Counted from the stretch's first letter, positions 10,701-23,252 are shown. The stretch: 64,000 nucleotides of DNA from Eutypella sp. D-1 (GCA_023313575.1 JAJTTP010000031.1:247531-311530); one strand, 5' to 3'. Notes: generated from the letters alone by a model not told the origin. Numbers and translations are program-made.

Positions 10701-13700
10701 CCGAGACATATTACGATGGTTAAACCTGTTTACTTCTACAGACCCTCTTCTCGGCACTGCCTCGATTGATGACCTTCTAGATATCGTTATTCGACAACGG
10801 TTCCGGAGCCAGACTGACAAGCTTGAGGTTGACAAGCTATTTGCTACAGCGTTTGGTGCCCCGCCGAGAGAGCATCAAATTTTTCACAATTGCAGCTCAA
10901 GGTCGTTTCAAGTTGGCCTCGTCTTGCTGCGTCGAAACCAGCTCACTCTTCCCTCATGTTTCCCATGCGTGGACCTCCGAGGAAGGCTATCAGAGCTAGA
11001 GTCACTCCTGATATGCATCAAGCAGAACATTCCCTGCATCCTCGTAGGACCATCAGGCTGCGGCAAGTCTACACTTCTCCAATACGTCGCCGCGCTAGCT
11101 GGTGAACGTCTCGTCACGTTCCCCATGAACGCCGACATTGACACGATGGACCTCGTCGGCGGGTTCGAGCAGTCCGACCCTTCGCGAAAAGTCAATGTTG
11201 CTCTGAAGGAACTTCAGGAATCTCTGCAACTATTGAGCTCGGACATGCTGCCGGAGTTGGTTCCGAGTGCAGCAATGGATCTGTTGAGCGCTATCGAGAC
11301 CCACGACGGCGACTCATCCAGATTGCGGAGTTTGTGGGGACTTGTGCGGAATCTTCGAACACATGTCACGGCCGACACGAAGCTAGCGACTATCCTTGCA
11401 GAGGTAGAGGACCTTACCAACCAATCCGCAACTATCACAGATCCGCGTTTCGAATGGCTGGATAGTATCATCGTGCAAGCTCTTCAGAAGGGACAGTGGC
11501 TGGTATTGGACAATGCCAATCTCTGCAGCGCCTCCGTATTAGATCGCTTAAACTCTTTGCTTGAGCCAGATGGTTCTTTGATCGTCAACGAACATTGTGG
11601 ACCGAATGGTGAGCCCCGACTTGTGCGCCCTCACCCGAATTTTCGGGTCTTCTTGACAGTCGATCCTCGTTACGGAGAATTATCGCGAGCAATGCGAAAT
11701 CGTGCGATCGAGATTTACATCGAACCTCGCGACTCGAGACTACCTCCCTGGCGCCAAACGATGGTTGGTATTGAGCCAGGCCTGCAGAGATACGAATCAT
11801 TGCCAGAAGCAATGCACTTAGAGGTGGCTTGTGGCACAGACACGAGCCAGATAGCCACAGACTCCCTCTCTCTTGCGGACTTCTCTCTATTAGAAAAATA
11901 TCGCGACTACAGCATTCCGGTAGCTGTCCGACAAGCGTCCTCGAGTTCTGATCAGGAACTCGTCGTGTTTAATAAGACTATAGATCGAGCTACTTCTTTT
12001 GCTAAATCATCCCTTACTAGCGGCCTTCGATCCGCGATACATATTCTTTACACCTCTTTACCTGAGCCGCTTTTCCCAGGTATCAGTAGCATGCAGGTCA
12101 GTTGATTCGGATCCTTTACACCACAGAAATCAATCACTCACTAACTTAATCAAGCCGTCTCATCCTCTGCATAACTCCATAATCGTCCCATTGCTTCAAG
12201 ACCAGTCCCCCAATCTTCCCTTTTGGTTAGCAGCGTGCTATGAGCTGTATCAAAACATCATTCGGTCCCACAATGCCCTGGAATCCCAAAAGCCCCAGTT
12301 TGGTGGGTTACAAATGTCCGGTTTAAGTCGACTACAGCGGTCGTATATGCGCGATAACGTCGCTGCTGTCTCGAAGGACTCTACTGTTGGCGCAGCCAGG
12401 TTTCTTGTTGGTATGCTGCAAGCGGTGGAGTCATATCTTCGCGCCCAGCTTCAGTCTCCTAGCCGGTGGAAGGTAAGAGCCTCGGTCACGAAACGCTATT
12501 GATATATGCTAACCGATATAGCAACGCAAGAGCCTTCTCCGCATCCTCATGCATTCCTGGTGGACTTTATTCAGTTATCTTTCTGACACTCGATTTCAAG
12601 AAGCACAGTTCCAAGCTCGCCTCAGTCATGTCTCCAATGTCTTGAACAGTAAGCTCCAAGTAACCGTTGAGGAGGACGCCTGCGACCTCATCTCGCTGGT
12701 TCTACGCGGCCTCAACGAATGCTTCACCACTGGTTTTAAATTAACCACCGGGCTGGAGATGGAACGCCTTTGGATTATCTTGAAGCCCCTACCCATTACT
12801 AGTTCCCCTCTGCTAGAACACATTGGCCGCATAGAACAGCTTGCGTCACGTTTCGATGCTCTCAAATGGCGGTCGGCAGCGAATCTTCCGGGCCTCGTCA
12901 CCATCACAACTTCATTCGCGGAAACATATATACTAGTCCGACGCGAACAATGTGACGTGGATGAGCTGCTCAAGGTTGTAGACCATGAAATTGGTCTGCT
13001 GGATAAGCATTCTGATCGCACAGGTGCTCCTCCTTTTTTGTTGAATGAGTTCGAGATCATCAGACAAATTGTAAGCCTTGACCACATGGCCCGCCCAAGG
13101 GAATCCCCTCAGGTTTGTAGTGAACTAGCTTTGTTGTCCGGTCTGTCTCTCACTACCCAAATGCGCATCCAAAGTGCGTCTAGTACGTCAAGACCACTGC
13201 AGTCCATTGGGTATTTGCTTGGTGACAGTAGCTCCTGCTATGCGTGGAATAGCAGCTTCTCTGTCAACGTATTGCCAAAACTCGATGCTATTGCTTCAGT
13301 AACACTGGACCGCCTCCATTTACTTGAAACAGAACTCCCGGTCATGGCAAGACATGTCAGTGCATCAATGCAAGCTATAGCTGATGACCCCTTCGACCGA
13401 CTCAGCGAGGTGCTCTGGGGGATCATGTCAAGCATAGCAACTGTCTATGATCCTATCTTTTCCGCTCTGTTTGCCCAGGCGCGAACGGTGTCGGCCACAA
13501 ATGTCAGTTACAAGTTCGCCAGCATCGGTAGCCAAGGTCTATCCTTCGATCTTCATAAGTTGCCATTGTCCACGAAATACGATGACCTTGCAGAGTTCCC
13601 CGAAGTTGTCTCGCAACACCTCTTTCCTGCCTTGGTATCGTTACTTGCCTATAAAACTCAGCCGGGGAGACAAAGCATCTACCTAGGGAACGCATGGCTT

Positions 13701-16700
13701 CAATTCTCCATCGCCATTATCAAACTGTTTGTACCTGACAAACCATACGACCCTCAGCTTCGCCCACAAGTCGAGCTACAGAGCTATGAAGAGATGGTGA
13801 GGGATTTCTCAAATCATCTACGAGCCCTTCGAAAATACGAAGCTATGCGCACAGGTCGCGACACGAACCTTCGATGCGTACTGTTGGAAGAAGAAATCCT
13901 TGCGGTTGGGGAACGCCCCAACATCACGCAAAGCGTTTATCGGCCGGCCGACTCCCAGCTCTCGAAAGTTCAGGGTGAATTTGGGAACCTTCTGAAAACG
14001 ATACTCGACGTAGACATCGCTTCACTCTTTTCCCAGCGCTTTTTCGGCTCAGAAGATGCATCACAGCAAATCGCTGTCATACAGGCAAATATATCACAAA
14101 TCATTGATAGGCTGAGCAGTGGATTCGGAGCATATGAGGATATCATGGTGCCTACCGTGAATATGCTTCATTGTCTTCAGATTGGATTTTCGCTCGGCGA
14201 TCCTACCCTGGACAGAGCCGGGATTGCTGGTCCACTAGGATCACTTATTAGTCTAACTCCATTCTTAGGCGGGAAACTCGACGCTTCCGTCAGCACAGAA
14301 ACCCCCGTCAAATCATTCGAGTTTCTGGAATATATTGCCGCACGTGTCTCTGTCGAAGGGCCCAGTGTGTTGACTTCTTCGATTAGCCAATCTATTTTCG
14401 AAGCTATCCATCTTTTCTATGACGAATGGAGGCAGAAACTAGATACGGACCGCAAGGCTGAAGAAGCCAAGCAGCGTACTTACAGGTACCGAGGCGGCCT
14501 CGATGAGGAGGAAGCTGCAACAGAACAAGCTTTCAATGAGATGTTCCCAAGATTCGACGGCAATGATGATGGCGATGCTTCACCCGACCCTCAACCGTCC
14601 GGCGACCAAGCTAGCAGTGCGCGTGTGTTCAGTATCAAGTTGGCGCGAGCACACAAAAGAATCTTTCTTTCACCGCAAGATGCCGGTGGAGCCATTCGGA
14701 ATCTCAGCGTAATGGTTGCCCGAGCAGTCTCCGAGAAGGGAGGTGGCATAGCCGCCGATCGTGATATGCTTTCAGCCACAATGTTGGTTCTCGAAGATCG
14801 AATGCATGATATACAGGCTCAGACAACCACCACTAGTTATAACTTCTACACTGACCGCAATCTACCCGAAATTCGGAGACTTGTCAAGTTGGTACATGAC
14901 CTGAGGACCAAATTCCGTCAGCTGCAGCAGATTGACGAGATTGGACACATGCAACCGTTAGCTGACGTGGTCGCAACTTGCGGGAAGGTACTCGAGTTCA
15001 GTTATTCGGATCCTCTTGCGAAAATCATACCCCGAGTCGAGCAACTCCATGCGTTCGTGTATGAGTGGCAATTCGGAGGGTGGGCGAGCAAGACCCACGG
15101 GGTATTGTCGTTACATAACCGCTTGACTGAAATGCTAGTTGGTTGGCGGCGTCTCGAACTTTCAACGTGGGCCAAAATGTTGGATATGGAAGCCGAGAAG
15201 TCTTATGACGATGCGAGCGCTTGGTGGTTTGTCGCCTACCAAGCTGTGATCGCCGAGCCCTTGGTCTTAGCTCAGGATAAGCAAGACCTTCGAACTCATG
15301 CTATAAAACTTCTTCAAGAACTAGGCAGCTATTTCGCTACAGCGACCGTGGGCCAATTCATCGGCCGGCTTGACCTTCTCAGACAGCTTCAAAAACAGTT
15401 GGAAGTCATATCCACCTATTACCCGACCATGTCCGCTATCCACCAGGCGCTGTCCAATTTCATCGTGTTCTACTCTCGATACGAACCCGCCGTGATTGAG
15501 TCTATTCGGGCCAGCAGGGCTCCTATCGAGAAGCAGATGAAAGACATCATTCTTCTATCCAGTTGGAAAGACACGAATATCACTGCGCTGCGCGAGAGTG
15601 CGCGTAAGTCCCACCAGAAGCTTTTCAAGACTGTGCGCAAGTTCCACGAAGTCCTAGGCCAGCCTATGAACTCTATAATTGATAGTGGCCTGCCCGACGA
15701 GAAGACGGCCGAAGCACCATCAGTAAATACTAGCATGGAAACGGCTAAGGTCGACGCGGCCGCCTCAGTGCGGTGCCAGAAAGGCATCAAATCTTGGAGA
15801 AGCAACTATAAAAGACTGTGCAATATTCGCAGAACTATTGACATCATGTCAAGGCTAAGCCATACTCCCGATGGTACTATTGATGCAGTATATGTTATCG
15901 ATGATTTCATTTGTAATCTTATCTCGTCAGTATTCGAGCTGCGCAAGGAGACACCGACTGTCCTCACCGAAGAGAACAAGAGTCTCGTGAAACACCTAAA
16001 AACTAGGAAGCGGAAACTCCTTGCCGATACTCTAAGAGATATCAGAAGAATGGGATTCAGACACAATCTCAGCACGGATGTACTTGCGACGCAAAGCTCA
16101 CTCTCGGCTGTGCTGGCAACTTCAGGGGCATTTCCCCCGGATACCACAGCTGGCATCTCCGATGCGGAGTATTTTTTCCACCGAATCTTGGACTTGGCCC
16201 CACGTGCCCGTAACGCGATCCAGGGTCATTCGGATGATTTGACGACTGCTGAGGTCGATAGGAGCATTGGCCTTATCGAAGGTATCCTGCACGTGGTCTC
16301 AGGTCAACGGCGTGATCTTGAGAAACTCTACAGAGATCATACAGCCCTATCCGAGAGGCTCTTTCAACTTCAGGTCATTGCTCAATCAAGCGAAGATAGC
16401 CCCATTTTAGTTCACGAACACACTGGAAATCCACGGCGGGCAGCTGCCTGGCTAGTCCAGATAATCCAAGTTGGCATTCATCTCATTAACCTACATGCCA
16501 GGTTTGGGGGTATAGACAACAAGCACATCATCATTCATCTCAGCACCTACCTTGAACGGGTACGGTGTCTATTAGCCGAGTTGGAGTCACTGCCATCACT
16601 TCCCCAGGGCTTGATTTCGAGCAAAGGAATACAGTTAAAAGACGAGATCGAAGCCTTATTGACCGATTTTCGTGCTAGTCTCGACGACTTGTGTTGCAGC

Positions 16701-19700
16701 CGGCGAGACTTAGAGTTTGTGCTGAAGCAAATCCAACTTTGGACCGAGACATCTAATGACATGGGTCTACATGTTGATCCGACCATGTGTGAGGTCATTG
16801 CTCTTGCGGAATCTTCCAAGACTCTCTGCGATAGTATACTCGTCGCCATCGAACTGTTTAGCAGATCGAATTCTGCGCTACCCAGCTCACATGATGAAGC
16901 TGGATGGCTGCTGTCCTACAATAGATGTCTTACGACGTCCGCTCACGCTCTTCGAATTAACAAGGTCAACAAGTCCATCGATGTGATGCTAGATACTTTC
17001 AAGACCCTCGATCTCGGTCACACAGCAACCAACAACGTGGCAGCATCCCTCATAGGTGTTGTCGTATCGATCGTGGATCAGTATCGAATCACCTGTGCAC
17101 AGTCCATCGACACACTCAGCCGTCTCTACCAGAAGACTTGCAAGCTGGGATACATAGCTAGCAAGAACTTCACGCAGCTCGCCTCTGAGGGATTCTGTAC
17201 ACCGCAGGAGCGATCTGATGAGACATCAGGCGAGTCAAACCAGATCGAAGGTGGTACCGGCCTTGGAGATGGAGAGGGCGCAGAGGATATAAGCAAAGAT
17301 GTTCAGCCCGATGAAGACCTGACCGAGATTGCACAGGAGGGGAACCAGGGGCCCAAGAGTGATACACAAGACGAAAAAGATGCTGTCGATATGGCGGATG
17401 AGGACTTGGAAGGAGATCTCGAGAGTGTTGACGGCGCTGAGGATGAACTAGAATCTAACTCTGGTGATGATGATGAGCGCGATGAAATGGACGAGGAGAC
17501 GGGTGATGTCGACGACCTAGACCCTTCAGCTGTCGACGAAAAATTGTGGGATGGTAAGAACGAAGATGAGGCAGACAAGGACCAACAGGGTAATTCGACC
17601 AAAGGGAATAAGAAGCCTGATGAACAGACGGTTACGGAGCAGAACGCCACCAATCAAGAGGCATCACCTGAGGATAATGATGACCAGGGTGATGACGCTT
17701 CAGTTGACAATCCAGGTGCTGAGCAAGACGAAGACGTGCAGTTACAGGAGGAAGACAATCGCCAAGACCAGCGTGCTCAGGAAGAGGACACTTTGGCCCT
17801 CCCAGACGACATGGATATCGATCTAAATGACAATCAATCCACGTCTACAATAAAGGACGATGACCTGGACAACCTCTCAGATGCTAATGAGCAGGAGATG
17901 GACGATGAGGAGGAAGCGGTTGATGGAGCTGACAGAGACGACGACTCCGACGACGCCGTCGGGGAGGTTCAAGAGACGGCCGCGCAGGACAGTACCGCCG
18001 AAGCGAACATCGATAAAGACCAAGAAGATGATGCTAAGACTCGAGAAGACCAGCATTTAAACAATTCTGGCGAGGAACATGAAGATCTTACGGGAGAGCC
18101 TTCTGTCAAAAACAGTCACAGCGCAGCCAACGATATTGCGCCTGACGAAGTGAAGAATGAAGCCGAAAACCAAGGCAGTAACCAGGACAACGGCGATGAC
18201 TCGCAAGGGAAGGGTGATCAGCCTGATCAAGGACAGTTGGGCGAGAAACCAGCGGACAAAGCCAAGGCTACTGGTGAAAAAGGCGACATGGCCCAAGATC
18301 AAAATGAACCTACGCAGTCAACCCCTGACGATCCTGCGGATAGTGCGACAGAGCAAGCATTTAAGTCACTTGGAGATGCATTCAAGAAGTGGCACAGGCA
18401 ACAGCGCGATATTCAGAAGGCTCGAGAAGAAACTTCAGATGAAAGGGGTTCAGGACTGGAACAGGAGCTGACCGCTCAGGAATATCAACATCTCCAGAAT
18501 GACGAGTCAGCCGCGGATACGCAGGCACTAGGCACGGCAACCGAAGACCAAAAGCAACGAATTGACGATGCCATGGCCATTGATGATATTGATAAGCCCA
18601 CCAGTGATAGGGTCGCTCCAGAAGATGTGGTTGAAGACAACATGGACAATGACAGGATGGATGATTCGGAAGAAATCGATAAACCGGAACAGGATTTTTC
18701 TAGGGACGAGAACAGGGCTGGGGCGTCAATTCGACAAGGGGGTCATCAGAGGAATTCCACACCACCAGTCGACGGGAAAATAGAAATGGAACAAGTCGAA
18801 GAGACTATCCATGAGACCTCCCGACGTCTCTCATCCACCCACATATCCGAAGCGAGCCTCCAGCTGCGGGGTTTCGACGAGTCCATGGAACAATGGACTG
18901 CGTTCCAGGCCAAGACGCATCCGATCTCATTAGCGTTGGCCTCGCAGCTACGCCTGATTTTGATACCCTCCCAAACAACGAAACTTTCTGGTTCCTATCG
19001 AACAGGAAAACGGTTGAACATCAAGCGCATCATCCCATATATTGCATCCGGCTACAAACGGGACAAGATCTGGATGCGCCGTACCATCCCGACGAAACGT
19101 TCGTATCAAATCTTACTTTGTGTCGATGACAGCAGGAGCATGGGTGAGTCCTCTTCTGGTCAGCTGGCCCTCGAGTCACTTGTCATGGTATCTCGAGCCC
19201 TGACTATGCTCGAGGTGGGTCAGGTGGGTGTGCTTGGGTTTGGCGCGAATACCTTCATGGCCCATGAATTTAGCGATCCATTTGCTTCTCACGAAGCAGG
19301 CGCCAAGGTGCTGCAGAGGTTCTCATTTCAACAAGACTACACGGACGTCCAGCTCGTCATCAAGCAGATTATTCGTCGCTTTCAAAGCGCCCGCCAACAA
19401 CGTACAAGCCACGGCTCCGAGGATCTGTGGCAACTGGCACTCATCCTATCCGACGGCCTCACACCCTCGTCTGCCCATGGGGATATACAAGTACTCCTAC
19501 GCGAAGCACTGGAAGAACGAATTATGATTGTCTTCATCATCATGGACAATACCTTGAACGGGTCCAGTCAGAGCGTGCTCAACCTGAAGAAGGTGAAGTT
19601 TTCGGGGAATGACGAGGTGCACACAGAATATTATCTGGATTCTTTTCCCTTCCAGTATTACTTGATTGTACATAATCTCGAAGATCTCCCAGGTGCATTA

Positions 19701-19742
19701 GCGGGGCTGCTCAGGACATGGTTTGCTGAGGTCAATTCTTGA
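4762..19742 (+). CDS. MDN1: Midasin (Rea1/Mdn1), dynein-like AAA ATPase of 60S ribosome assembly
   Basis: Exons are 4762-12096, 12155-12472 and 12522-19742, all joined in phase 0. They give 4957 residues; yeast Rea1 has 4910. After an N-terminal domain of about 320 residues come six AAA modules with Walker A motifs at 330 (GLPGSGKT), 660 (GETGIGKT), 1115 (GPTSAGKT), 1406 (GETGCGKT), 1786 (GSPGVGKT) and 2096 (GPSGCGKS). Walker B acidic pairs are at 400-401, 851-852, 1182-1183, 1534-1535 and 1856-1857; module 6 has LVLDNAN (2247-2253) without the glutamate. A basic KRRK at 790-793 may be a nuclear signal. A long helical linker follows, then an Asp/Glu-rich tether at about 4140-4620, and a C-terminal MIDAS domain with DDSRSM at 4753-4758. 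Midasin uses ATP to pull the MIDAS-bound factors Ytm1 and Rsa4 off pre-60S particles in nucleolus and nucleoplasm. It is intact; neighbouring genes are unrelated in function apart from bL12m. Confidence 0.98.
12097..12154 (+). other. Midasin intron 1
   Basis: A 58-nt phase-0 intron: donor CAG|GTCAGT at 12097, branch-point-like CTAAC at 12141-12145, acceptor AAG ending at 12154. Retaining it gives a stop at 12103. An alternative donor at 12080 (GTATCA) would break the frame with this acceptor. Confidence 0.9.
12473..12521 (+). other. Midasin intron 2
   Basis: A 49-nt phase-0 intron: donor AAG|GTAAGA at 12473, branch-point-like GCTAACC at about 12509, acceptor ATAG ending at 12521. Removal continues the frame as ...SRWK|QRKSLLRIL. 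Both introns sit just after AAA module 6, bounding a 106-codon exon. Confidence 0.93.
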
Positions 19743-20066
19743 TTTCCCCTTGAGCATGGATTTCAACATGGGCGTTCTTAGGGGTTTTGGCATGTGCGTC
19801 GGGTTGTTGTGAAATATTCAGGGTTTGATTTCTCAAAAGACACATTTGGCTTCGGAATTTTGTTGTACTTGGTAAAGGTAGATAGGTTACGCAGTACATC
19901 GTTACTCTTGAACACATACACCGAACGTTAGGTGATTAAACAACGCACGGAAAATTATATTACCATTGCACACAAGGCTTTGGCAGATGTTATCCACCGG
20001 ATTCCTTCAAGCTATTCCCCAAGTGAACCCTTTCTGGGCCGGAAGATATAAGAAATGGAGACGGCA
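19743..20066. other. Convergent intergenic spacer, no gene seen
   Basis: These 324 bp separate the 3' ends of the midasin and rhomboid genes and must contain both termination regions. I see no open frame, RNA gene or repeat worth calling. Confidence 0.6.
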
Positions 20067-21014
20067 CTAATACCTTCGCCTTGATGCGCCCCATAAAGAT
20101 ATCACACTCCCATGCTTTCGCAGAAACAGGAGGTGAAATAGAGCCCCAAAGGCAGATCCGCCGAGGTGAGCAGCATGGCCGATGTTGCTTCCCTCGGAGT
20201 TGAGGCTGTACGAGTCGTAGACGACATAGCCGACAGCCAATAACCACAGAGGAAATTTGATAGGTACGAGCATGATCTGGAAAGGAACCAGAGGGTATGT
20301 GCAAGCGATGGCAGCCCCGATGCCACTGATGACGCCGCTGGCGCCAAGCCCGGCATTCTCGGTCTGGTCCTTGCGAGTCCAGTCATAAGTACTGGCTAGG
20401 TCACTGGCGAGGGCGGAGCCGACACCGAGCGCGAGGAGCGTCGGCACGGGTAATCCGACCGACAGGGCGAACCCGGCAAAGGCGTGAAAGCTCATCATGT
20501 TGAAGACTAGATGGCGGGGGTCCATGTGGCTCACAGCGTTGGTAAGCAATGTGTGCCAGCGCTTTTCTTGGATATTTCCTAAGCTTAGCGTGTAGTTATC
20601 GTACATGTGCTTCAGCTTGGCGAAACCGACTGTAGCTGGCCAGAGGGCGGGGTCGCCTGGGACGCGACCCAGTCCGTATTCTTCGGCCTCCTGATGCGCT
20701 TCGGTCCTCGCTGCCAGCCACCACCCGAATACGATGCCATTGATACCGATGAATGACCATACGACTATTCTACGTTTGACGACGGGTGGATTCGGAATGT
20801 CTCGTGGCGGGCGAGAGTGCCACTGTTGCCTAGGCTGTCTATACCCACGAACGTGTGGTCGACCTATGTGCTGGGCCTTATTTCTGAATGAATTGAAGCC
20901 GGAATTAAACAGTGAATGGCGTTCCTGTGCTGTGCGGACGGGGCCCAGGGTCCCGTATTGTCGGTGGAATGGCACCCAGCCAGACTTAGGGCTTAAAAAT
21001 GACCTTAATATCAT
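20067..21014 (-). CDS. Rhomboid family intramembrane serine protease, mitochondrial Pcp1/PARL-like
   Basis: Intronless, 315 residues counted from the ATG at 21014. An upstream in-frame GTG at 21038 was not used because eukaryotic genes start with ATG. The N-terminus (MILRSFLSPKSG and an Arg/Gln-rich stretch to about residue 85) looks like a mitochondrial presequence. A first membrane segment lies at about 83-103, and the six-helix rhomboid core follows. Active-site features are HLVFN (H168, N172; oxyanion region), GLGASG with the catalytic serine at S226, and AAHLGG with the catalytic histidine at H283. Proteases of this family cleave membrane helices; Pcp1 processes cytochrome c peroxidase and Mgm1 in yeast. 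The extra N-terminal helix before the core supports the PARL/Pcp1 type, but the substrate is inferred. The gene is the last intact one before the RIP block, whose edge is about 230 bp upstream of its start codon. Confidence 0.93.
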   Translation of the reverse strand: MILRSFLSPKSGWVPFHRQYGTLGPVRTAQERHSLFNSGFNSFRNKAQHIGRPHVRGYRQPRQQWHSRPPRDIPNPPVVKRRIVVWSFIGINGIVFGWWLAARTEAHQEAEEYGLGRVPGDPALWPATVGFAKLKHMYDNYTLSLGNIQEKRWHTLLTNAVSHMDPRHLVFNMMSFHAFAGFALSVGLPVPTLLALGVGSALASDLASTYDWTRKDQTENAGLGASGVISGIGAAIACTYPLVPFQIMLVPIKFPLWLLAVGYVVYDSYSLNSEGSNIGHAAHLGGSAFGALFHLLFLRKHGSVISLWGASRRRY

Positions 21015-21239
21015 ACCTAGGTAGATAGGCTTCGCCACTAATAGGATGGAGATTAAATCACCTGTTTCTTACCGTAAGGGAGGGAGGTAAGTAAAGAAGG
21101 GCTAAGGTATTTCGTAAGCTGTAAGTGCCTTTTATATTAGGTAGGCTAGATGGCAACGCACTGATAAGATACGGCATATTATTCATAGGTACTTAAGTAC
21201 TTTACCTACTTTAGGTACCTACCTACCTTACCGCCTTAG
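21015..21239. promoter_or_regulatory. Upstream region of the rhomboid gene, edge of gene-bearing DNA
   Basis: The stretch holds the presumed promoter of the rhomboid gene. A TACCTAGGTA palindrome (21014-21023) touches the start codon, and more GGTACCTACC-type motifs run to about 21230. Base composition is normal here and changes abruptly to AT-rich after about 21240. Confidence 0.6.
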
Positions 21240-21379
21240 GGGGTTTTTTTAATATAATATCGGGCCAGCTAAGATCGTCTTTAAGATTATATTTTAAATA
21301 AAAAAAATTTAAATTTTTAAAAATAATTTTTATTTTTAATATAAGCCCGGATATTATTAAAGTTAAATGTTACGGTATA

Positions 21380-21530
21380 AGTTATAATTATAATTAATTT
21401 ATTTTATAAATTAAAAATATATATATAAATTATTATATCGGTTATTTAAAAACGTATTAAGTTTTTAACCGGTTTTATTAAACTTTTTTTATTTATTTAC
21501 GGTATAAGTATTTTATTATAATTAAATATT
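21380..21530 (+). repeat. Direct repeat X, left copy
   Basis: About 130-150 bp around CGGTTATTTAAAAACG and TTTTAACCGGTTTTATT recur, with C/T and G/A differences, at about 22165-22292. The copies are roughly 790 bp apart in the same orientation. They could be long terminal repeats or two copies of a degraded element; the ends are not clear. Confidence 0.6.
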
Positions 21531-22164
21531 AAATTTAACGGCTTTTTTTTATTTAAAAATTTTTAAAGCTTTATTTGTTTTATTTTAATATGCTACGGTT
21601 ATTTTATACTGCCGGGCTTTATATTAAGCGTACGGGTTTTTTTTTAAATCGGGTTATATTATACGTAAGGTATAATAATTTACATTTTTAATAAAAAATT
21701 ATATATACGTTTTTTTTATATACTACTAAGGTTTTATACCGGGTATACAGTTGTTTTTCGGTCGGGTTATATTATATATAAAGTATAATACTTTTTACGT
21801 TTTAATAATAATATATTAACGAGATACCGTTAACATAATACCGTTATTAAGGCCTTTATTAATTTATTATTAATTATTTATTTAATTAAAGCTATTATTA
21901 ATTATTAATCGGGGCTATTATTAATTATTAATTAAGGCTATTACGGTTATTACGGCTATTAATTAAAAAATAAAAATTATTAAACATAAAGTTAAGCAGT
22001 TTAAGATTTAATTAAACCGTTTAAGCCGGTTATATATGACGGGCGATACGTAGTTAAAACGTTAACGCTTTAATTAAGCCTTAATTTATATTTATTTTTT
22101 AATATAATATATATTTTATTTAAATTATTATATTTATTTAATTTATATTATATTTATAATAATT

Positions 22165-22292
22165 TATTTTATAAGTTAATAAAATACGTACGGATTATTA
22201 TATCGGTTATTTAAAAGCGTATTAAATTTTTAACCGGTTTTATTAAACTTTTTATTTTATTTTACGGTACGGGTATTTTATTATAATTAATT
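22165..22292 (+). repeat. Direct repeat X, right copy (interrupted by a LINE fragment)
   Basis: Second copy of repeat X. It resumes at 22485 after a 178-bp LINE insertion and keeps matching the left copy for a few dozen bases (ATTAAGTTTAACAGC against ATTAAATTTAACGGC). Confidence 0.6.
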
Positions 22293-22470
22293 CCGTAACA
22301 CGCTAATACGGCCCCCCCTCCTCCCCGGGGGAAAAAGGGCTTACTCCAGCCGTCTTATACATTATATAATGTCGGCACCCAGCTTAACTAGGTGTAGCCC
22401 TGCTTGTAAGCTTATATGTAAATAGCTTTAAATAATATAATTTACCCGGATATAAAATAAATTATTATTA
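22293..22470 (+). mobile_element. LINE copy A: 178-bp truncated LINE 3' end with TSD
   Basis: This is the 3' untranslated tail of the LINE family only, from CCGTAACACG to the ATT-repeat tail. It is flanked by exact 14-bp duplications TATTATAATTAATT at 22279-22292 and 22471-22484. Severe 5' truncation with a TSD is the usual mark of LINE retrotransposition. It is one of the less RIP-mutated tails, with a C-rich run at 22310-22330. Confidence 0.85.
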
Positions 22471-22484
22471 TATTATAATTAATT

Positions 22485-23252
22485 ATTAAGTTTAACAGCT
22501 TTTTTTTTTACTTATTATCTTTTATATGGGCATAATGCGGTACGGCTTTATAAAGTGGTTTAAAAAAATATTTACGTTAAAAAAAGTTATTTATTAAAGG
22601 GGTTATTATATAAAGGTGTAATAACTAAGCCGTTACCCGGTTATTATTAACTTATATTAAAATAAATATTATCGATATTATAAAATTAATACCGTTTATA
22701 ACCGATATATTATTAAATAAAATAAAATAAATAAATAAATATAAATAGCTGTTTTTATAAACTTATATTAAAATAAATAAAAATATTATAAAGAATTTAA
22801 ATTAATATTAATAAGTTAAGTAATAAAAACTTATTAATAAATAATATAAAAATGTTATAACTTATTAAAAATTTAAAAGGCCCGGTTAATTAAAATAACA
22901 AAGTTAAAACCTTAATAAGTTTATACGTAAATAATATTATAAATGTAAATATTATTATTATTATTATTATTATTATTTTTATTTTTATACCGTTTCGCTT
23001 TATACTTTATAATATAACATACGGTACTTTTTCGGTTTAATATTTTATATAAAAATTTACTTATTTTAATTATTGCAGCTACCGTAACGTCCTTACCGTT
23101 ATTCCGTAACGTCTTTAATACTTAGTTATCAATATAATAAGTTATTTATAATTAAACTGCTTTAACCCGGTAATTATAATAAATTAACCAGTTTGAGCCT
23201 TTTTTTATACGGGTTATGCCGTTTTTATTACGTTATTATAACGGTATCGGCG
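22485..23252. other. Unassigned AT-rich sequence
   Basis: After the first bases, which continue repeat X, I could not match this stretch to the LINE, gypsy or S families. It is RIP-like in composition and contains a (TAT/ATT)n microsatellite at about 22950-22975. No coding motif is visible. Confidence 0.5.

Noticed and set aside
21015..21038. An upstream GTG start for the rhomboid protein
   Set aside because: GTG is not a normal start in fungal nuclear genes; the ATG at 21014 gives a full protein with a better presequence.
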